From an uncultured Leptolinea sp. (lineage in GTDB: Bacteria; Chloroflexota; Anaerolineae; Anaerolineales; Anaerolineaceae), in the NCBI GenBank assembly GCA_903828565.1, contig CAIKMQ010000005.1, positions 1 through 64,000 of the forward strand: a stretch of DNA of 64,000 nt, written 5' to 3'. The position numbers were made by a program, and so were the translations under genes. This document shows, in pieces, positions 35,967-44,540 of the stretch. Position 1 is the stretch's first letter; each line of letters begins with the position of its first letter. The notes below the pieces were generated by a model. It was not told the DNA's origin. It did not search any database and saw only the letters and a program-made list of their open reading frames with translations.

Positions 35967-36955
35967 CCAAACCATTCATCACTCTCTTCACAGCTCCCAA
36001 GCCATTCGTTCATCCACATATTGCGATGATCCAGCGCAACGCCATCCGTTCTTGGGTGGCACTGGGTGACGAAGTGGAAGTTTTATTGCTGGGTAGGGAA
36101 GATGGGTTGGAAGAGGCTGCGCGCGAGTTGGGTGTTCGCTGGATACCGGATCTGGAGCGTAATACCAGCGGCACGCCATTGATCAGTTCGATGTTTGCGC
36201 AGGCGAGAGAACAGGGGCATGGAGACCTGCTGGCTATAATCAACACAGACATCCTGCTGATGTCGGATTTTGTGCAGGCAGCCCGGTCGGTAAGCCGGCA
36301 GGCTGAAATATTTTTGATGATGGGCCACCGCTGGGATATTGACATCACCGAGCCGCTCTCTTTTGAAGGAGATTGGCAGGTAAACCTGCGTAGGCTGATT
36401 GCTGAACACGGGCAGCTGCATAAATCCATGGGTAGTGATTACTTCATGTTCCCGCGTGATGCTTTTCCAGCCTTCCCTCCATTTGCTATCGGGCGTGCCG
36501 GCTGGGATAACTGGACCATCTACCACGGCCGTCAGCAGGGCTGGAAAGTGATCGAATCGACACTGGCAGTAACAATCGGCCACCAGCAGCATGACTACCA
36601 CCACCTGCCGAACGGCGAGATCCACTATAATCTGCCAGAATCAGCAGAGAATTTACGGTTGGCGGGCGGGAAGCGGCATATCTTTACCCTGATCGATGCC
36701 AATTGCCGTTTGGATGAACATGCGAACATCAAACCCATGCCGTTCATCTGGCGGAAGATCCGCCGTGAAATGGAGATCTACCCTGTTTTGAAATGGGACC
36801 ATCCGCGCCTGAACTTGTGGGCGTTCTACGTGATGAACCCACGTAAATTCATCCTTCAGCGCTTTCCAGACCTTGCCCGCCGGTTGGGTATCCGGTTGCA
36901 GGAAGATAATACATCAGACGCGCTGACCTTTCTGGCTGACCTGAAAGGAAAATAA
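35963..36955 (+). CDS. Putative GT-A-fold glycosyltransferase
   Basis: A 330-residue protein that begins like a GT-A enzyme (ITLFTAPKPF...QRNAIRSWVALGDEVEVLLLG) and has DLLAIINTDILLMSDFV with a metal-site-like NTD motif near residue 93, plus a later SDYFMFPRDAFP and GWDNWTIYHGRQQ as in acceptor loops. No family number can be assigned by eye. It lies between a cytidylyltransferase and a GT2 gene, consistent with a transferase acting on a CMP- or other sugar donor. Tightly packed on both sides, it is clearly part of the operon. Confidence 0.65.
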   Translation: MTKPFITLFTAPKPFVHPHIAMIQRNAIRSWVALGDEVEVLLLGREDGLEEAARELGVRWIPDLERNTSGTPLISSMFAQAREQGHGDLLAIINTDILLMSDFVQAARSVSRQAEIFLMMGHRWDIDITEPLSFEGDWQVNLRRLIAEHGQLHKSMGSDYFMFPRDAFPAFPPFAIGRAGWDNWTIYHGRQQGWKVIESTLAVTIGHQQHDYHHLPNGEIHYNLPESAENLRLAGGKRHIFTLIDANCRLDEHANIKPMPFIWRKIRREMEIYPVLKWDHPRLNLWAFYVMNPRKFILQRFPDLARRLGIRLQEDNTSDALTFLADLKGK

Positions 36956-37939
36956 ATGCCGCGAATTGGTATGAACCCCTCACGTAATCGCGATAGCGGC
37001 CTCGTCCCCAAACGGGTGACCGCTGCTGTCTTGACGCATGTCCCGCATGGCGAAGGTTACTTTGAACACAGAATGGATGTGCTTCGCCTGTGTATCGAAT
37101 CTCTGATCGCCACGGCAGGGGAGCAGGTGGACTTGATGGTGTTTGATAATGCCAGCAGTCCGGAAGTTGTCGCTTACCTGACCGGTTTAAAGGAGGAAGG
37201 CCGCATCCAGTACCTGCTGCTTTCCAGCCGCAATATCGGCAAGATGGATGCTTTGCAAATGATGACACAGGCCGCACCGGGCGAAGTGCTGGCATATACG
37301 GATGATGATGTCCTCTTCCTGCCAGGCTGGTTGGAGAAGCACCTGCAGATCCTGGATACTTACCCTCGGGCGGGCATGGTCACCGGTTTTTACATCCGCT
37401 CACAGATGGCATTCAGTGTGGCAGCCACCCTGGCATTTTCACAACGCGCGGATGTTCAGGTGGAACGCGGCCTGTTGATCGACAAACGCTGGGAACAGCA
37501 CTATCTGGATAATATGGGGCGCACCTGGGAGAGGTATCGTGAAGAGACAACCGGTTTGGAAGATGTGCGCCTGACCTTCGGCGGAGTCTCCGCCCTGGCA
37601 TCCGCGGGACATCATCAGTTTGTGGCTAAGCGCGATGTGATGCTGCAAGCCATGCCAGTGGGATGGACTGGCCGCCTGATGGGCCGCATGCGCGAGTTGG
37701 ATGATCAGGTGGATCAGCTGGGTTACCTGCGTTTGAACACGCCGGAGCCGGTAACACGGTTACTGGGGAATGTGCTCAGTGATGAGAACGCCACGGAAGC
37801 CAACGCGCTGGGGTTACGGGCTAAAGCTGTAAAGATCACCAACAGCAGCTCACTGGCAAGACGCATAGCGCGCCTGCCGCTGGTGAATGGCCTGGCGCAC
37901 CGGCTGTATCGCTGGCTGTACCGCCTGATCAACGCTTGA
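36956..37939 (+). CDS. Glycosyltransferase family 2 (GT-A)
   Basis: A 327-residue GT2-type enzyme. The N-terminal domain has TAAVLTHVPHGEGYFEHRMDVLRLCIESLIATAG, LMVFDNASSPEVVAYL and, as the metal-binding motif, AYTDDDVLFLPGWLEK (DDD near residue 114). The C-terminal part is basic and helical. The ATG directly follows the stop of the previous gene. It would transfer one sugar inside the cell. Donor and acceptor are unknown. Confidence 0.82.
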   Translation: MPRIGMNPSRNRDSGLVPKRVTAAVLTHVPHGEGYFEHRMDVLRLCIESLIATAGEQVDLMVFDNASSPEVVAYLTGLKEEGRIQYLLLSSRNIGKMDALQMMTQAAPGEVLAYTDDDVLFLPGWLEKHLQILDTYPRAGMVTGFYIRSQMAFSVAATLAFSQRADVQVERGLLIDKRWEQHYLDNMGRTWERYREETTGLEDVRLTFGGVSALASAGHHQFVAKRDVMLQAMPVGWTGRLMGRMRELDDQVDQLGYLRLNTPEPVTRLLGNVLSDENATEANALGLRAKAVKITNSSSLARRIARLPLVNGLAHRLYRWLYRLINA

Positions 37940-37961
37940 GCACAGGAAAGTTGATAAACCT

Positions 37962-38948
37962 ATGAAAATTCTCATCGCTGGCTTGGGTTCGATCGGACGA
38001 AGGCACTTGCGCAATTTGGCAGCCGAGGGAAGCCACGAGCTCTTGCTCTACCGCACGCATCACGCCACCATGCCGGAAGCAGATCTGGCGGGCTATCCTG
38101 TTTATACTGACCTTACCCGCGCATTGGACCAGAAGCCGGATGCTGTGGTCATCTCCAACCCGACTGCCTTGCACCTGGATGTAGCCATTCCGGCAGCAGA
38201 ACGCGGTATCCATTTGTTATTGGAAAAACCCGTCAGCCATTCTCTGGACCAGGTAGCAGATCTGCAGCGCGCGGTAGTTGAAAATAAGGTTCGTGTACTG
38301 GTAGGCTTCCAATACCGTTTCCATCCCACACTGAACAAGGTGAAAGACTGGCTGGCTGCCGGGGAAATTGGGAACCCTGCCTCCTTCCGGGTGGTGTGGG
38401 GTGAATACCTGCCAGGCTGGCACCCCTGGGAGGATTACCGTGCCAGTTACGCTGCCAGACCGGATTTGGGCGGCGGTGTGACTCTTACCCTGTGTCACCC
38501 CTTTGATTATCTGCGCTGGATGTTTGGCGAAGTCCACTCTGTCTGGGGCAGCGCGGTGAGCGCCCCGGGGTTGGAGATCGGCTCTGAGGGTGTTGTCGAT
38601 GCCGGGTTGACTTTTGAAAGCGGCCTGACCGGAACAGTCCACCTGGATTATGTGCAGCGGCCGGGGACGCATACGCTGGAGATCATAGGATCAGAAGGGA
38701 TGATCCGCTGGTCGAATAATACCGGTGAAGCCGGTTTATACCGCGCAGCCAGCGGGGCATGGGAAAATGCCCAGCCGCCGGAAGGATTTGAACGCAATCA
38801 TCTTTTCACCGCGGAAACTAAAGCTTTTATTTCTATGATAAGTAATGCGTCGCTTTCTCCATGTACCCTGGAGGATGGGATTCATGCATTGCAGATTACC
38901 CGGGCTGTGTTGGATTCGGCAAAATCTGGGCAAAGGATAGCCCTATAA
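37962..38948 (+). CDS. Gfo/Idh/MocA-family oxidoreductase
   Basis: A 328-residue NAD(P)-dependent oxidoreductase. GLGSIGRRH (7-15) is the cofactor loop, and EKPVSHS (88-94) carries the conserved lysine of the family. In surface-glycan loci such enzymes oxidise or reduce sugar nucleotides (for example WlbA on UDP-GlcNAcA, or PtmF-like proteins in legionaminate loci). With a UDP-HexNAc dehydrogenase at 7232 a WlbA-like 3-oxidation is conceivable. It ends the operon section before a 130-bp gap with promoter-like sequences. Confidence 0.82.
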   Translation: MKILIAGLGSIGRRHLRNLAAEGSHELLLYRTHHATMPEADLAGYPVYTDLTRALDQKPDAVVISNPTALHLDVAIPAAERGIHLLLEKPVSHSLDQVADLQRAVVENKVRVLVGFQYRFHPTLNKVKDWLAAGEIGNPASFRVVWGEYLPGWHPWEDYRASYAARPDLGGGVTLTLCHPFDYLRWMFGEVHSVWGSAVSAPGLEIGSEGVVDAGLTFESGLTGTVHLDYVQRPGTHTLEIIGSEGMIRWSNNTGEAGLYRAASGAWENAQPPEGFERNHLFTAETKAFISMISNASLSPCTLEDGIHALQITRAVLDSAKSGQRIAL

Positions 38949-39024
38949 AAAAAGGCGATAAACGCAGACTGTGATGGGTAGGGTATAATCAATCGGTTAT
39001 GCCCATGTTGCACAATCATTTACT

Positions 39025-39053
39025 TTTACCCACACCGCAGTATGCGAGATAAT
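39025..39053 (+). promoter_or_regulatory. Possible promoter before sat-cysC
   Basis: In the AT-rich 130-bp gap before the sulfurylase gene, TTTACC (39025-39030) and GATAAT (39048-39053) are 17 bp apart. A second -10-like TATAAT at 38984-38989 has no good -35. Either would let the sulfate-activation gene be expressed separately from upstream genes. An AGGAG ribosome binding site (39066-39070) follows. Confidence 0.35.
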
Positions 39054-39078
39054 AAAAAAACTTTTAGGAGACACTCAA

Positions 39079-40824
39079 ATGGCTGAAATGACGAAAAAAG
39101 CGAACCTGATCCCTCCCTATGGCGGGAAATTGGTGAACCTGGTTGTAACTGGTAAGGAACGGGATGAACTGGTCGAAAAAGCCACCCACCTGCCGTCCAT
39201 CAAGATCTCTGCCCGCAACCTGTGTGATCTGGAACTGCTGGCCAACGGCTCTTTCTCTCCATTGGATCGCTTCATGGGTCATAAGGATTATGAGCGAGTC
39301 CTGGAGGAGATGCGCCTGGTGGACGGGACCATGTTCCCCCTGCCCATCACATTGACCATTGATAAAGACGCTTATGAATCTCTAGGCGCTGAAGTTGCTC
39401 TGCGTGATGCTCACAACAATCTGGTGGCAGTGATGAAGGTGGAAGAAGCCTTCCCTTATGATAAGGACCGCGAAGCCCGCCTGGCCTATGGCTCGAATGA
39501 CGCCCTCCACCCGATGGTCTCAGAGATGGTACGCTGGGGCAATCTTTGCATTTCGGGTGAATTGAAGGTGGTGAACATGCCCACCTATTACGATTTTAAA
39601 GAGCTGCGCCGTACACCGGCGGAAGTTCGTGCTATGCTGGAAGAGATGGGCAATGACAATGTGGTTGCCTTCCAAACACGCAACCCGCTCCACCGCATCC
39701 ACGAAGAGTTGACCAAACGTGCCGCAGCGGAAGTGGGCGGCAGCCTGCTGATCCACCCGGTGGTCGGCCTGACCAAACCCGGCGATGTGGATCACTTTAC
39801 CCGCGTTCGTATCTACAAAGCACTGGTAGAGAAGTATTATGAACAAGACAGCACAGTCCTCAGCCTGCTGCCTCTGGCCATGCGCATGGCTGGTCCGCGT
39901 GAAGCCCTGCTGCATGGCATCATCCGTCGCAATCACGGTGTCAATCATTTCATCATAGGCCGGGATCATGCCGGACCGGGCAAGGATTCCACTGGCAAGC
40001 CGTTCTACGGCCCCTATGACGCGCAAGAGTTATTCGATTCTTTCGCGGGCGAATTACAGATGAAATCGGTGCCTTTCCAGGCACTGGTCTACCTGCCGGA
40101 TACGAACGAATATGTGGAAGTGGATAAAGTACCTGCCGGTGTGAAAAGCATGGATATCAGCGGCACCCAGGTGCGTGATGATTACCTGGCGAAAGGTAAA
40201 TTGCTGCCGGAGTGGTTCACCCGTCCTGAAACAGCCAAGATTCTACGGCAAATGTATCCTCCTCGCCATAATATGGGATTCTGTATCTGGTTCACCGGCT
40301 TAAGCGGCGCAGGCAAGACAGCCACTGCTGAAGTGCTCACCACCCTGCTGCTGGAACGCGGCAAACAGGTCACCCAGCTGGATGGCGATGTCGTTCGTAC
40401 TCATCTTTCCAAGGGATTAGGCTTCACCAAAGAAGACCGTGACACCAATATTCTGCGCATCGGCTTCGTAGCCAGTGAGATCGTCCGCCATGCCGGTGTT
40501 GTGATCTGCGCTGCCATTTCACCGTACATTGCGATCCGCAACGAAGCCCGCAAGATGGTCGGCACTGATCAGTTCATCGAAGTCTTCGTAGACACACCCA
40601 TCGATGTCTGCGCTTCACGCGATATTAAGGGCTTGTATGCCAAAGCCTTCCGCGGTGAGATCAAGGGCTTTACCGGCGTGGATGATCCATACGAGAAGCC
40701 TGTGAACCCTGAGATCACCCTGGGTACGGTCGGTGTGACCCCCGAAGAGAATGCCCGCATCATTATCAAGCACCTGGAAGAAAAAGGTTACCTGCTTTCG
40801 GATGTGACTGCAGGCGTCGCCTGA
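39079..40824 (+). CDS. Bifunctional ATP sulfurylase / APS kinase (PAPS synthesis)
   Basis: A 581-residue fusion. Residues about 1-395 are ATP sulfurylase with QTRNPLHRIH (199-208), GRDHAGPG (294-301) and SGTQVR (361-366). From about 400 on comes APS kinase with P-loop GLSGAGKT (407-414) and LDGDVVR near 440. Together they convert sulfate and ATP to APS and then PAPS. The kinase P-loop is intact, unlike the degenerate kinase-like domain of fungal sulfurylases, so PAPS production is expected. It sits among glycan genes and not among sulfate-reduction genes; the likely users are the PAPS-dependent sulfotransferases at 50223 and 51089. Confidence 0.95.
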   Translation: MAEMTKKANLIPPYGGKLVNLVVTGKERDELVEKATHLPSIKISARNLCDLELLANGSFSPLDRFMGHKDYERVLEEMRLVDGTMFPLPITLTIDKDAYESLGAEVALRDAHNNLVAVMKVEEAFPYDKDREARLAYGSNDALHPMVSEMVRWGNLCISGELKVVNMPTYYDFKELRRTPAEVRAMLEEMGNDNVVAFQTRNPLHRIHEELTKRAAAEVGGSLLIHPVVGLTKPGDVDHFTRVRIYKALVEKYYEQDSTVLSLLPLAMRMAGPREALLHGIIRRNHGVNHFIIGRDHAGPGKDSTGKPFYGPYDAQELFDSFAGELQMKSVPFQALVYLPDTNEYVEVDKVPAGVKSMDISGTQVRDDYLAKGKLLPEWFTRPETAKILRQMYPPRHNMGFCIWFTGLSGAGKTATAEVLTTLLLERGKQVTQLDGDVVRTHLSKGLGFTKEDRDTNILRIGFVASEIVRHAGVVICAAISPYIAIRNEARKMVGTDQFIEVFVDTPIDVCASRDIKGLYAKAFRGEIKGFTGVDDPYEKPVNPEITLGTVGVTPEENARIIIKHLEEKGYLLSDVTAGVA

Positions 40825-40846
40825 TCTTCAGATATAAAGGATCGCT

Positions 40847-41668
40847 ATGCCCAGGATACAGGAGAAGTTCGACCTGACAGGTAAGACAGCCATCGTGACT
40901 GGTGGAACCGGCCTGCTTGGCCGCGAGTTCTGCCGCACGCTGGCTGAAGCTGGCGCGGTAGTGTATGTGGCTGACTTGAATGCCGCTGCCGCGCAATCTT
41001 ATGCGCAGGACCTTATCGCGCAGGGATTCCGTACCGGCTGGTCGGCCGTCAATGTGGCTGATCAGGAGTCAACCCGCGCTATGGTGGATCAGGCTGTCGC
41101 CGGCACCGGCAGGTTGGATATCCTGGTGAACAGTGCCGCTATGGATCCGAAGTTCGATGCTTCTCAAGCCAATCAGCAAAATGGTGGTTTCGAGGACTTC
41201 CCGCTGGATATGTGGCGCGCAGCTCTGGATGTCAACCTGACAGGCATGTTTCTTTGCTGCCAGGCAGCTGCGCGGCAGATGTCCGCCCAGGGGAGCGGCT
41301 CAATGATCAACATCTGCTCAACTTACGGTCTGGTGGGGCCGGATCAACGCATCTATCACCGTCCCGGGGAAGCGCCGCGTTTCAAGCCGGTGTACTACAC
41401 TGTCACCAAAGCCGGCGTGCTTGGCCTTACCCGCTACCTGGCCACCTACTATGCCGGCACGCAGGTGCGCACCAATGCGCTGACACCCGGCGGCGTGTAT
41501 AACGGGCATGATGACCTCTTTACACAAAACTATTCCGCACGCACGGTGCTTGGGCGCATGGCGCGAAAAGACGAAATGAACGGCGCGCTGCTCTTCCTGG
41601 CATCCGATGCTTCCTCGTATATGACTGGTTCCAATGTGGTGGTGGATGGAGGCTGGACAGCATGGTAG
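40847..41668 (+). CDS. SDR oxidoreductase, PtmA/FlmA-like
   Basis: A 273-residue classical SDR with TGGTGLLG (18-25), a serine at 158 and Y184-x3-K188. The long insertion before the catalytic tyrosine (GPDQRIYHRPGEAPRFKPVYYTVTK) and its coupling to a CMP-nonulosonate synthetase match PtmA/FlmA proteins of legionaminic acid and flagellin-glycan loci. It may act on a precursor or on the nonulosonic acid itself. Its last codons overlap the start of the fused NeuA gene by 7 bp. Confidence 0.75.
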   Translation: MPRIQEKFDLTGKTAIVTGGTGLLGREFCRTLAEAGAVVYVADLNAAAAQSYAQDLIAQGFRTGWSAVNVADQESTRAMVDQAVAGTGRLDILVNSAAMDPKFDASQANQQNGGFEDFPLDMWRAALDVNLTGMFLCCQAAARQMSAQGSGSMINICSTYGLVGPDQRIYHRPGEAPRFKPVYYTVTKAGVLGLTRYLATYYAGTQVRTNALTPGGVYNGHDDLFTQNYSARTVLGRMARKDEMNGALLFLASDASSYMTGSNVVVDGGWTAW

Positions 41669-42888
41669 CAAAAACAGAGGTACTGGCAGTCATTCCCGCC
41701 CGTGGAGGTTCAAAAGGCATTCCCCGCAAGAACATCCGCAGCTTTGCCGGACATCCGCTTATCGCCTGGAGCATCGCAGCTGCCAGGCAATGCAAACTGG
41801 TGACGCGGGTAATCGTTTCGACGGATGATGAGGAAATTGCCGATGTTGCCCGCCGTTTTGGAGCGGAGACACCATTCATCCGCCCCGCCGATCTGGCACA
41901 GGATCTGACTACGGATTATCCGGTATTCGAGCATGCTCTTGCCTGGTTGAAAGAGAACGAAGGGTATATTCCAGATCTTGTGGTGCAGCTGCGTCCGACA
42001 TCGCCCATCCGCCCTGTGGATATGCTGGAGCATTCCATCCAATTGATGCTGGATCACCCGGAAGCCGATTCGGTTCGCGGTGTCATACCTTCGGGGCAGA
42101 ATCCGTACAAAATGTGGCGCATTGACGAGCACAACCAGATGAAGCCGCTCTTGCAGGTGCAGGGAGTGGACGAGCCTTTTAATTCACCCCGCCAACAGCT
42201 GCCGCAAACCTACTGGCAGACCGGGCACATTGATGTCATCCGAACGGCAACGATCACCGGGCAGCATTCCCTGAGCGGAAAGGTCATTCTGCCGTACCTG
42301 ATGGATCCGGTGTATGCCGTGGATATTGATGGCCCCCGCGACTGGCAGCGGGCTGAATGGCTGGTCTGGAATGGCGGATTCAAGATGGTCTACCCTGGCA
42401 AGGCCCCCCGGCCGCTGCCTGAGAAGTTGCGCCTGGTCGTAATGGATTTTGATGGAGTGCTGACGGATAACCGTGTGTGGGTGGACGAGACAGGAAAAGA
42501 GACGGTTGCTGCCTACCGCAGCGACTCTCTGGGACTGGCTTTATTGCGCCAGAAGACAGGGATCGATTCGATCGTACTTTCCACTGAAAAGAACCCGGTA
42601 GTTAGCGCTCGATGTAAAAAGATGAACGTGCCGGTCATGCAGGGAATCCTTCATAAAGAGGAAGCCCTGGAACAGCTGCTGCGCGAGAGATTGATAGAGC
42701 CGGGCGAGGTGGTTTACATCGGCAATGATGTGAACGACCTGGTGTGCTTCCCGATCGTTGGCTGCGCGGTAGTGCCGGTGGATGCGGAGCCTGACGTACT
42801 GCAGCAGGCGGATATTACCCTGACACGCCGCGGTGGACATGGCGCTGTTCGTGAGCTGTGCGACCTGCTCATGCAGAAGTATGGCTGA
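41662..42888 (+). CDS. neuA: CMP-nonulosonate synthetase fused to a HAD (KdsC-like) phosphatase
   Basis: A 408-residue two-domain enzyme. Residues 1-235 are an N-acylneuraminate cytidylyltransferase, with IPARGGSKGIPRKN (11-24), STDDEEIADVA (53-63) and RPTSPIRP (111-118). Residues about 255-408 are a HAD phosphatase of the KdsC/C0 type, DFDGVLTDN (262-270) and GNDVNDL (354-360); both aspartates of the DxD nucleophile motif are kept. Bacterial NeuA and the phosphatase are usually separate; a fused form is known in animal CMAS, where the phosphatase part is inactive. Here it could dephosphorylate a 9-phosphate nonulosonate and then activate it. Confidence 0.9.
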   Translation: MVAKTEVLAVIPARGGSKGIPRKNIRSFAGHPLIAWSIAAARQCKLVTRVIVSTDDEEIADVARRFGAETPFIRPADLAQDLTTDYPVFEHALAWLKENEGYIPDLVVQLRPTSPIRPVDMLEHSIQLMLDHPEADSVRGVIPSGQNPYKMWRIDEHNQMKPLLQVQGVDEPFNSPRQQLPQTYWQTGHIDVIRTATITGQHSLSGKVILPYLMDPVYAVDIDGPRDWQRAEWLVWNGGFKMVYPGKAPRPLPEKLRLVVMDFDGVLTDNRVWVDETGKETVAAYRSDSLGLALLRQKTGIDSIVLSTEKNPVVSARCKKMNVPVMQGILHKEEALEQLLRERLIEPGEVVYIGNDVNDLVCFPIVGCAVVPVDAEPDVLQQADITLTRRGGHGAVRELCDLLMQKYG

Positions 42889-42941
42889 GACAGGCATCAC
42901 CTGCCAAAGACTAGATAAATTAACATTTGAAAGTACCTGAT

Positions 42942-44441
42942 ATGAATAAGCGTAAACTGGTTTATGCTTTCCCTTTTTTATATTCTCTGTTTCCAGTCTT
43001 CTCTTTAAGCTCAAATAACCTAACCTATGTGGATCTGGCGTCCATCATCAGGTCATTATTAATTTCATTGTTATTTACGCTAATAGTTTATCTATTGATA
43101 TTTATAACCACGAAGAATATATATAAGAGTGCCCTTTTCACTTTTCTGGTTCAAACGATCTTTTTCTCGTATGGTCATTTATACTTTTTCTTTGAGACGA
43201 GAGCGCCTGGGATATTTCGTCACAGGTATATGATCTTTGTTTTTCTTGTTATTTTCATTACGGGATCGCTACTAATTCTTCGAAGTAAACGAAGGCATGA
43301 CTCATTCATCCGGTATCTTTTTTGGTCTTCACTTTTTCTGGTAATCGTTTCCATGTATCCTACTGCAGCCAGGACAATACAGGCAATAATCTCGAACGAT
43401 AAACGGACTGCAGAATTATTCAATGCACAAAAGCTAACTAGTCAACTAGTCAAGCCAGATATCTATTTGATCATATTAGATTCTTATACTCGCGCTGATG
43501 TCTTACAAAAAGAATACCAATTTGATAATTCCGAGTTTCTTCAAGAACTAAGCAACCAGGGGTTCTATATCGGAACATGCAGCACGAGTAATTATCCTAG
43601 CACAAGGTTTTCCATCGGATCCTTGATGGAATCTAACTACATACAAGATATATTTCCTGATGGGAATCAAAATCCTTTTAGTATTAGTTTTGTTATCAGC
43701 AATTTGCGATCATTGGGCTATTCGGTTTTTTCGTTTGAAAACAGATCAAAAGGTCATTTTGACCTCGGCGAGGATCGATTGCTCTCCCGCCAACATCCCC
43801 TGGATAATAATGGTTTTGGTGCGAGCGGATTAAATGAATTCGAATCAGAATTATTAGAAACCACCTTCATAAAAGTGTTTATCGATATGCCTCAGCTACT
43901 ACCATTTTTCGATTTAGACAGGGCTGAATATTATGAACACTACCAGCAGGTGAAATACACTGTGTCTGAGTTACCTAACCTGGCAAATGTTGCTTCTCCC
44001 AAGTTTGTTTTTGTACATATACTCGTCCCTCACGAACCATATATCATCACTGAAAATGGCGAGTACAAGTACACCTCAAACAAAGACAAAGAAGGATATT
44101 TATCAGGCATCAAATATATCAATCAGGAGATGCTATCGATCGTCCAAATCCTGATAAGTGAATCCAAAATACCACCGATCATAATTATCCAAGGAGATCA
44201 TGGTTCTGCTCTTCCCGGGGTAACACCAGAGATAAGACATTCTATTCTCAACGCATATTATGTGAATGAGACTACCAAAGCAAACCTTTACCCTTCGATC
44301 TCCCCCGTGAATTCATTTAGAGTGATCTTTAATACTTACTTCGGAACTAACTTGCCACTTCTTGATGATAAGTCATACTTCGCATGGGGAACTTCTCAGC
44401 TGAATGATGGATTCCTTGTTCCGAGTAAGTGCACGCCATGA
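42942..44441 (+). CDS. Membrane-anchored alkaline-phosphatase-superfamily (sulfatase-like) enzyme, AT-rich
   Basis: A 499-residue protein: five or so N-terminal membrane helices (to about residue 145), then a globular outer domain. IYLIILDSYTRADVL places a metal-binding Asp near 180, NYPSTRFSIGSLM (about 217-229) supplies a candidate Thr or Ser nucleophile, PHEPY a histidine near 364, and QGDHGS (417-422) the last metal ligands. This is the layout of LTA-synthase/phosphoethanolamine-transferase-type enzymes rather than formylglycine sulfatases, which need CxPxR. It is a paralogue of the gene at 47027 but is AT-rich, unlike it. ATG 42942 is chosen over an upstream TTG at 42927. Confidence 0.75.
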   Translation: MNKRKLVYAFPFLYSLFPVFSLSSNNLTYVDLASIIRSLLISLLFTLIVYLLIFITTKNIYKSALFTFLVQTIFFSYGHLYFFFETRAPGIFRHRYMIFVFLVIFITGSLLILRSKRRHDSFIRYLFWSSLFLVIVSMYPTAARTIQAIISNDKRTAELFNAQKLTSQLVKPDIYLIILDSYTRADVLQKEYQFDNSEFLQELSNQGFYIGTCSTSNYPSTRFSIGSLMESNYIQDIFPDGNQNPFSISFVISNLRSLGYSVFSFENRSKGHFDLGEDRLLSRQHPLDNNGFGASGLNEFESELLETTFIKVFIDMPQLLPFFDLDRAEYYEHYQQVKYTVSELPNLANVASPKFVFVHILVPHEPYIITENGEYKYTSNKDKEGYLSGIKYINQEMLSIVQILISESKIPPIIIIQGDHGSALPGVTPEIRHSILNAYYVNETTKANLYPSISPVNSFRVIFNTYFGTNLPLLDDKSYFAWGTSQLNDGFLVPSKCTP

Positions 44442-44540
44442 GAGTGATTTGTTGATAGACTTACGATATAAGAGAGTCATAGTACAATCATCGGTAAGTC
44501 ACCGGTGTTGATTGACAAAGTTAAACTATAGTGAGTGAGA
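44442..44540. other. AT-rich gap before neuB, no clear promoter
   Basis: About 100 bp. A TTGACA at 44512-44517 and a TATAGT at 44528-44533 are only 10 bp apart, too close for a promoter, and I see no other good pair. An imperfect inverted repeat (ATCATCGGT at about 44487-44495 against ACCGGTGTT shortly after) is present. It may be the scar between an acquired AT-rich gene and the older cluster. Confidence 0.4.

Noticed and set aside
44512-44533. TTGACA and TATAGT before neuB as a promoter
   Set aside because: The two hexamers are only 10 bp apart, incompatible with sigma-70 spacing.
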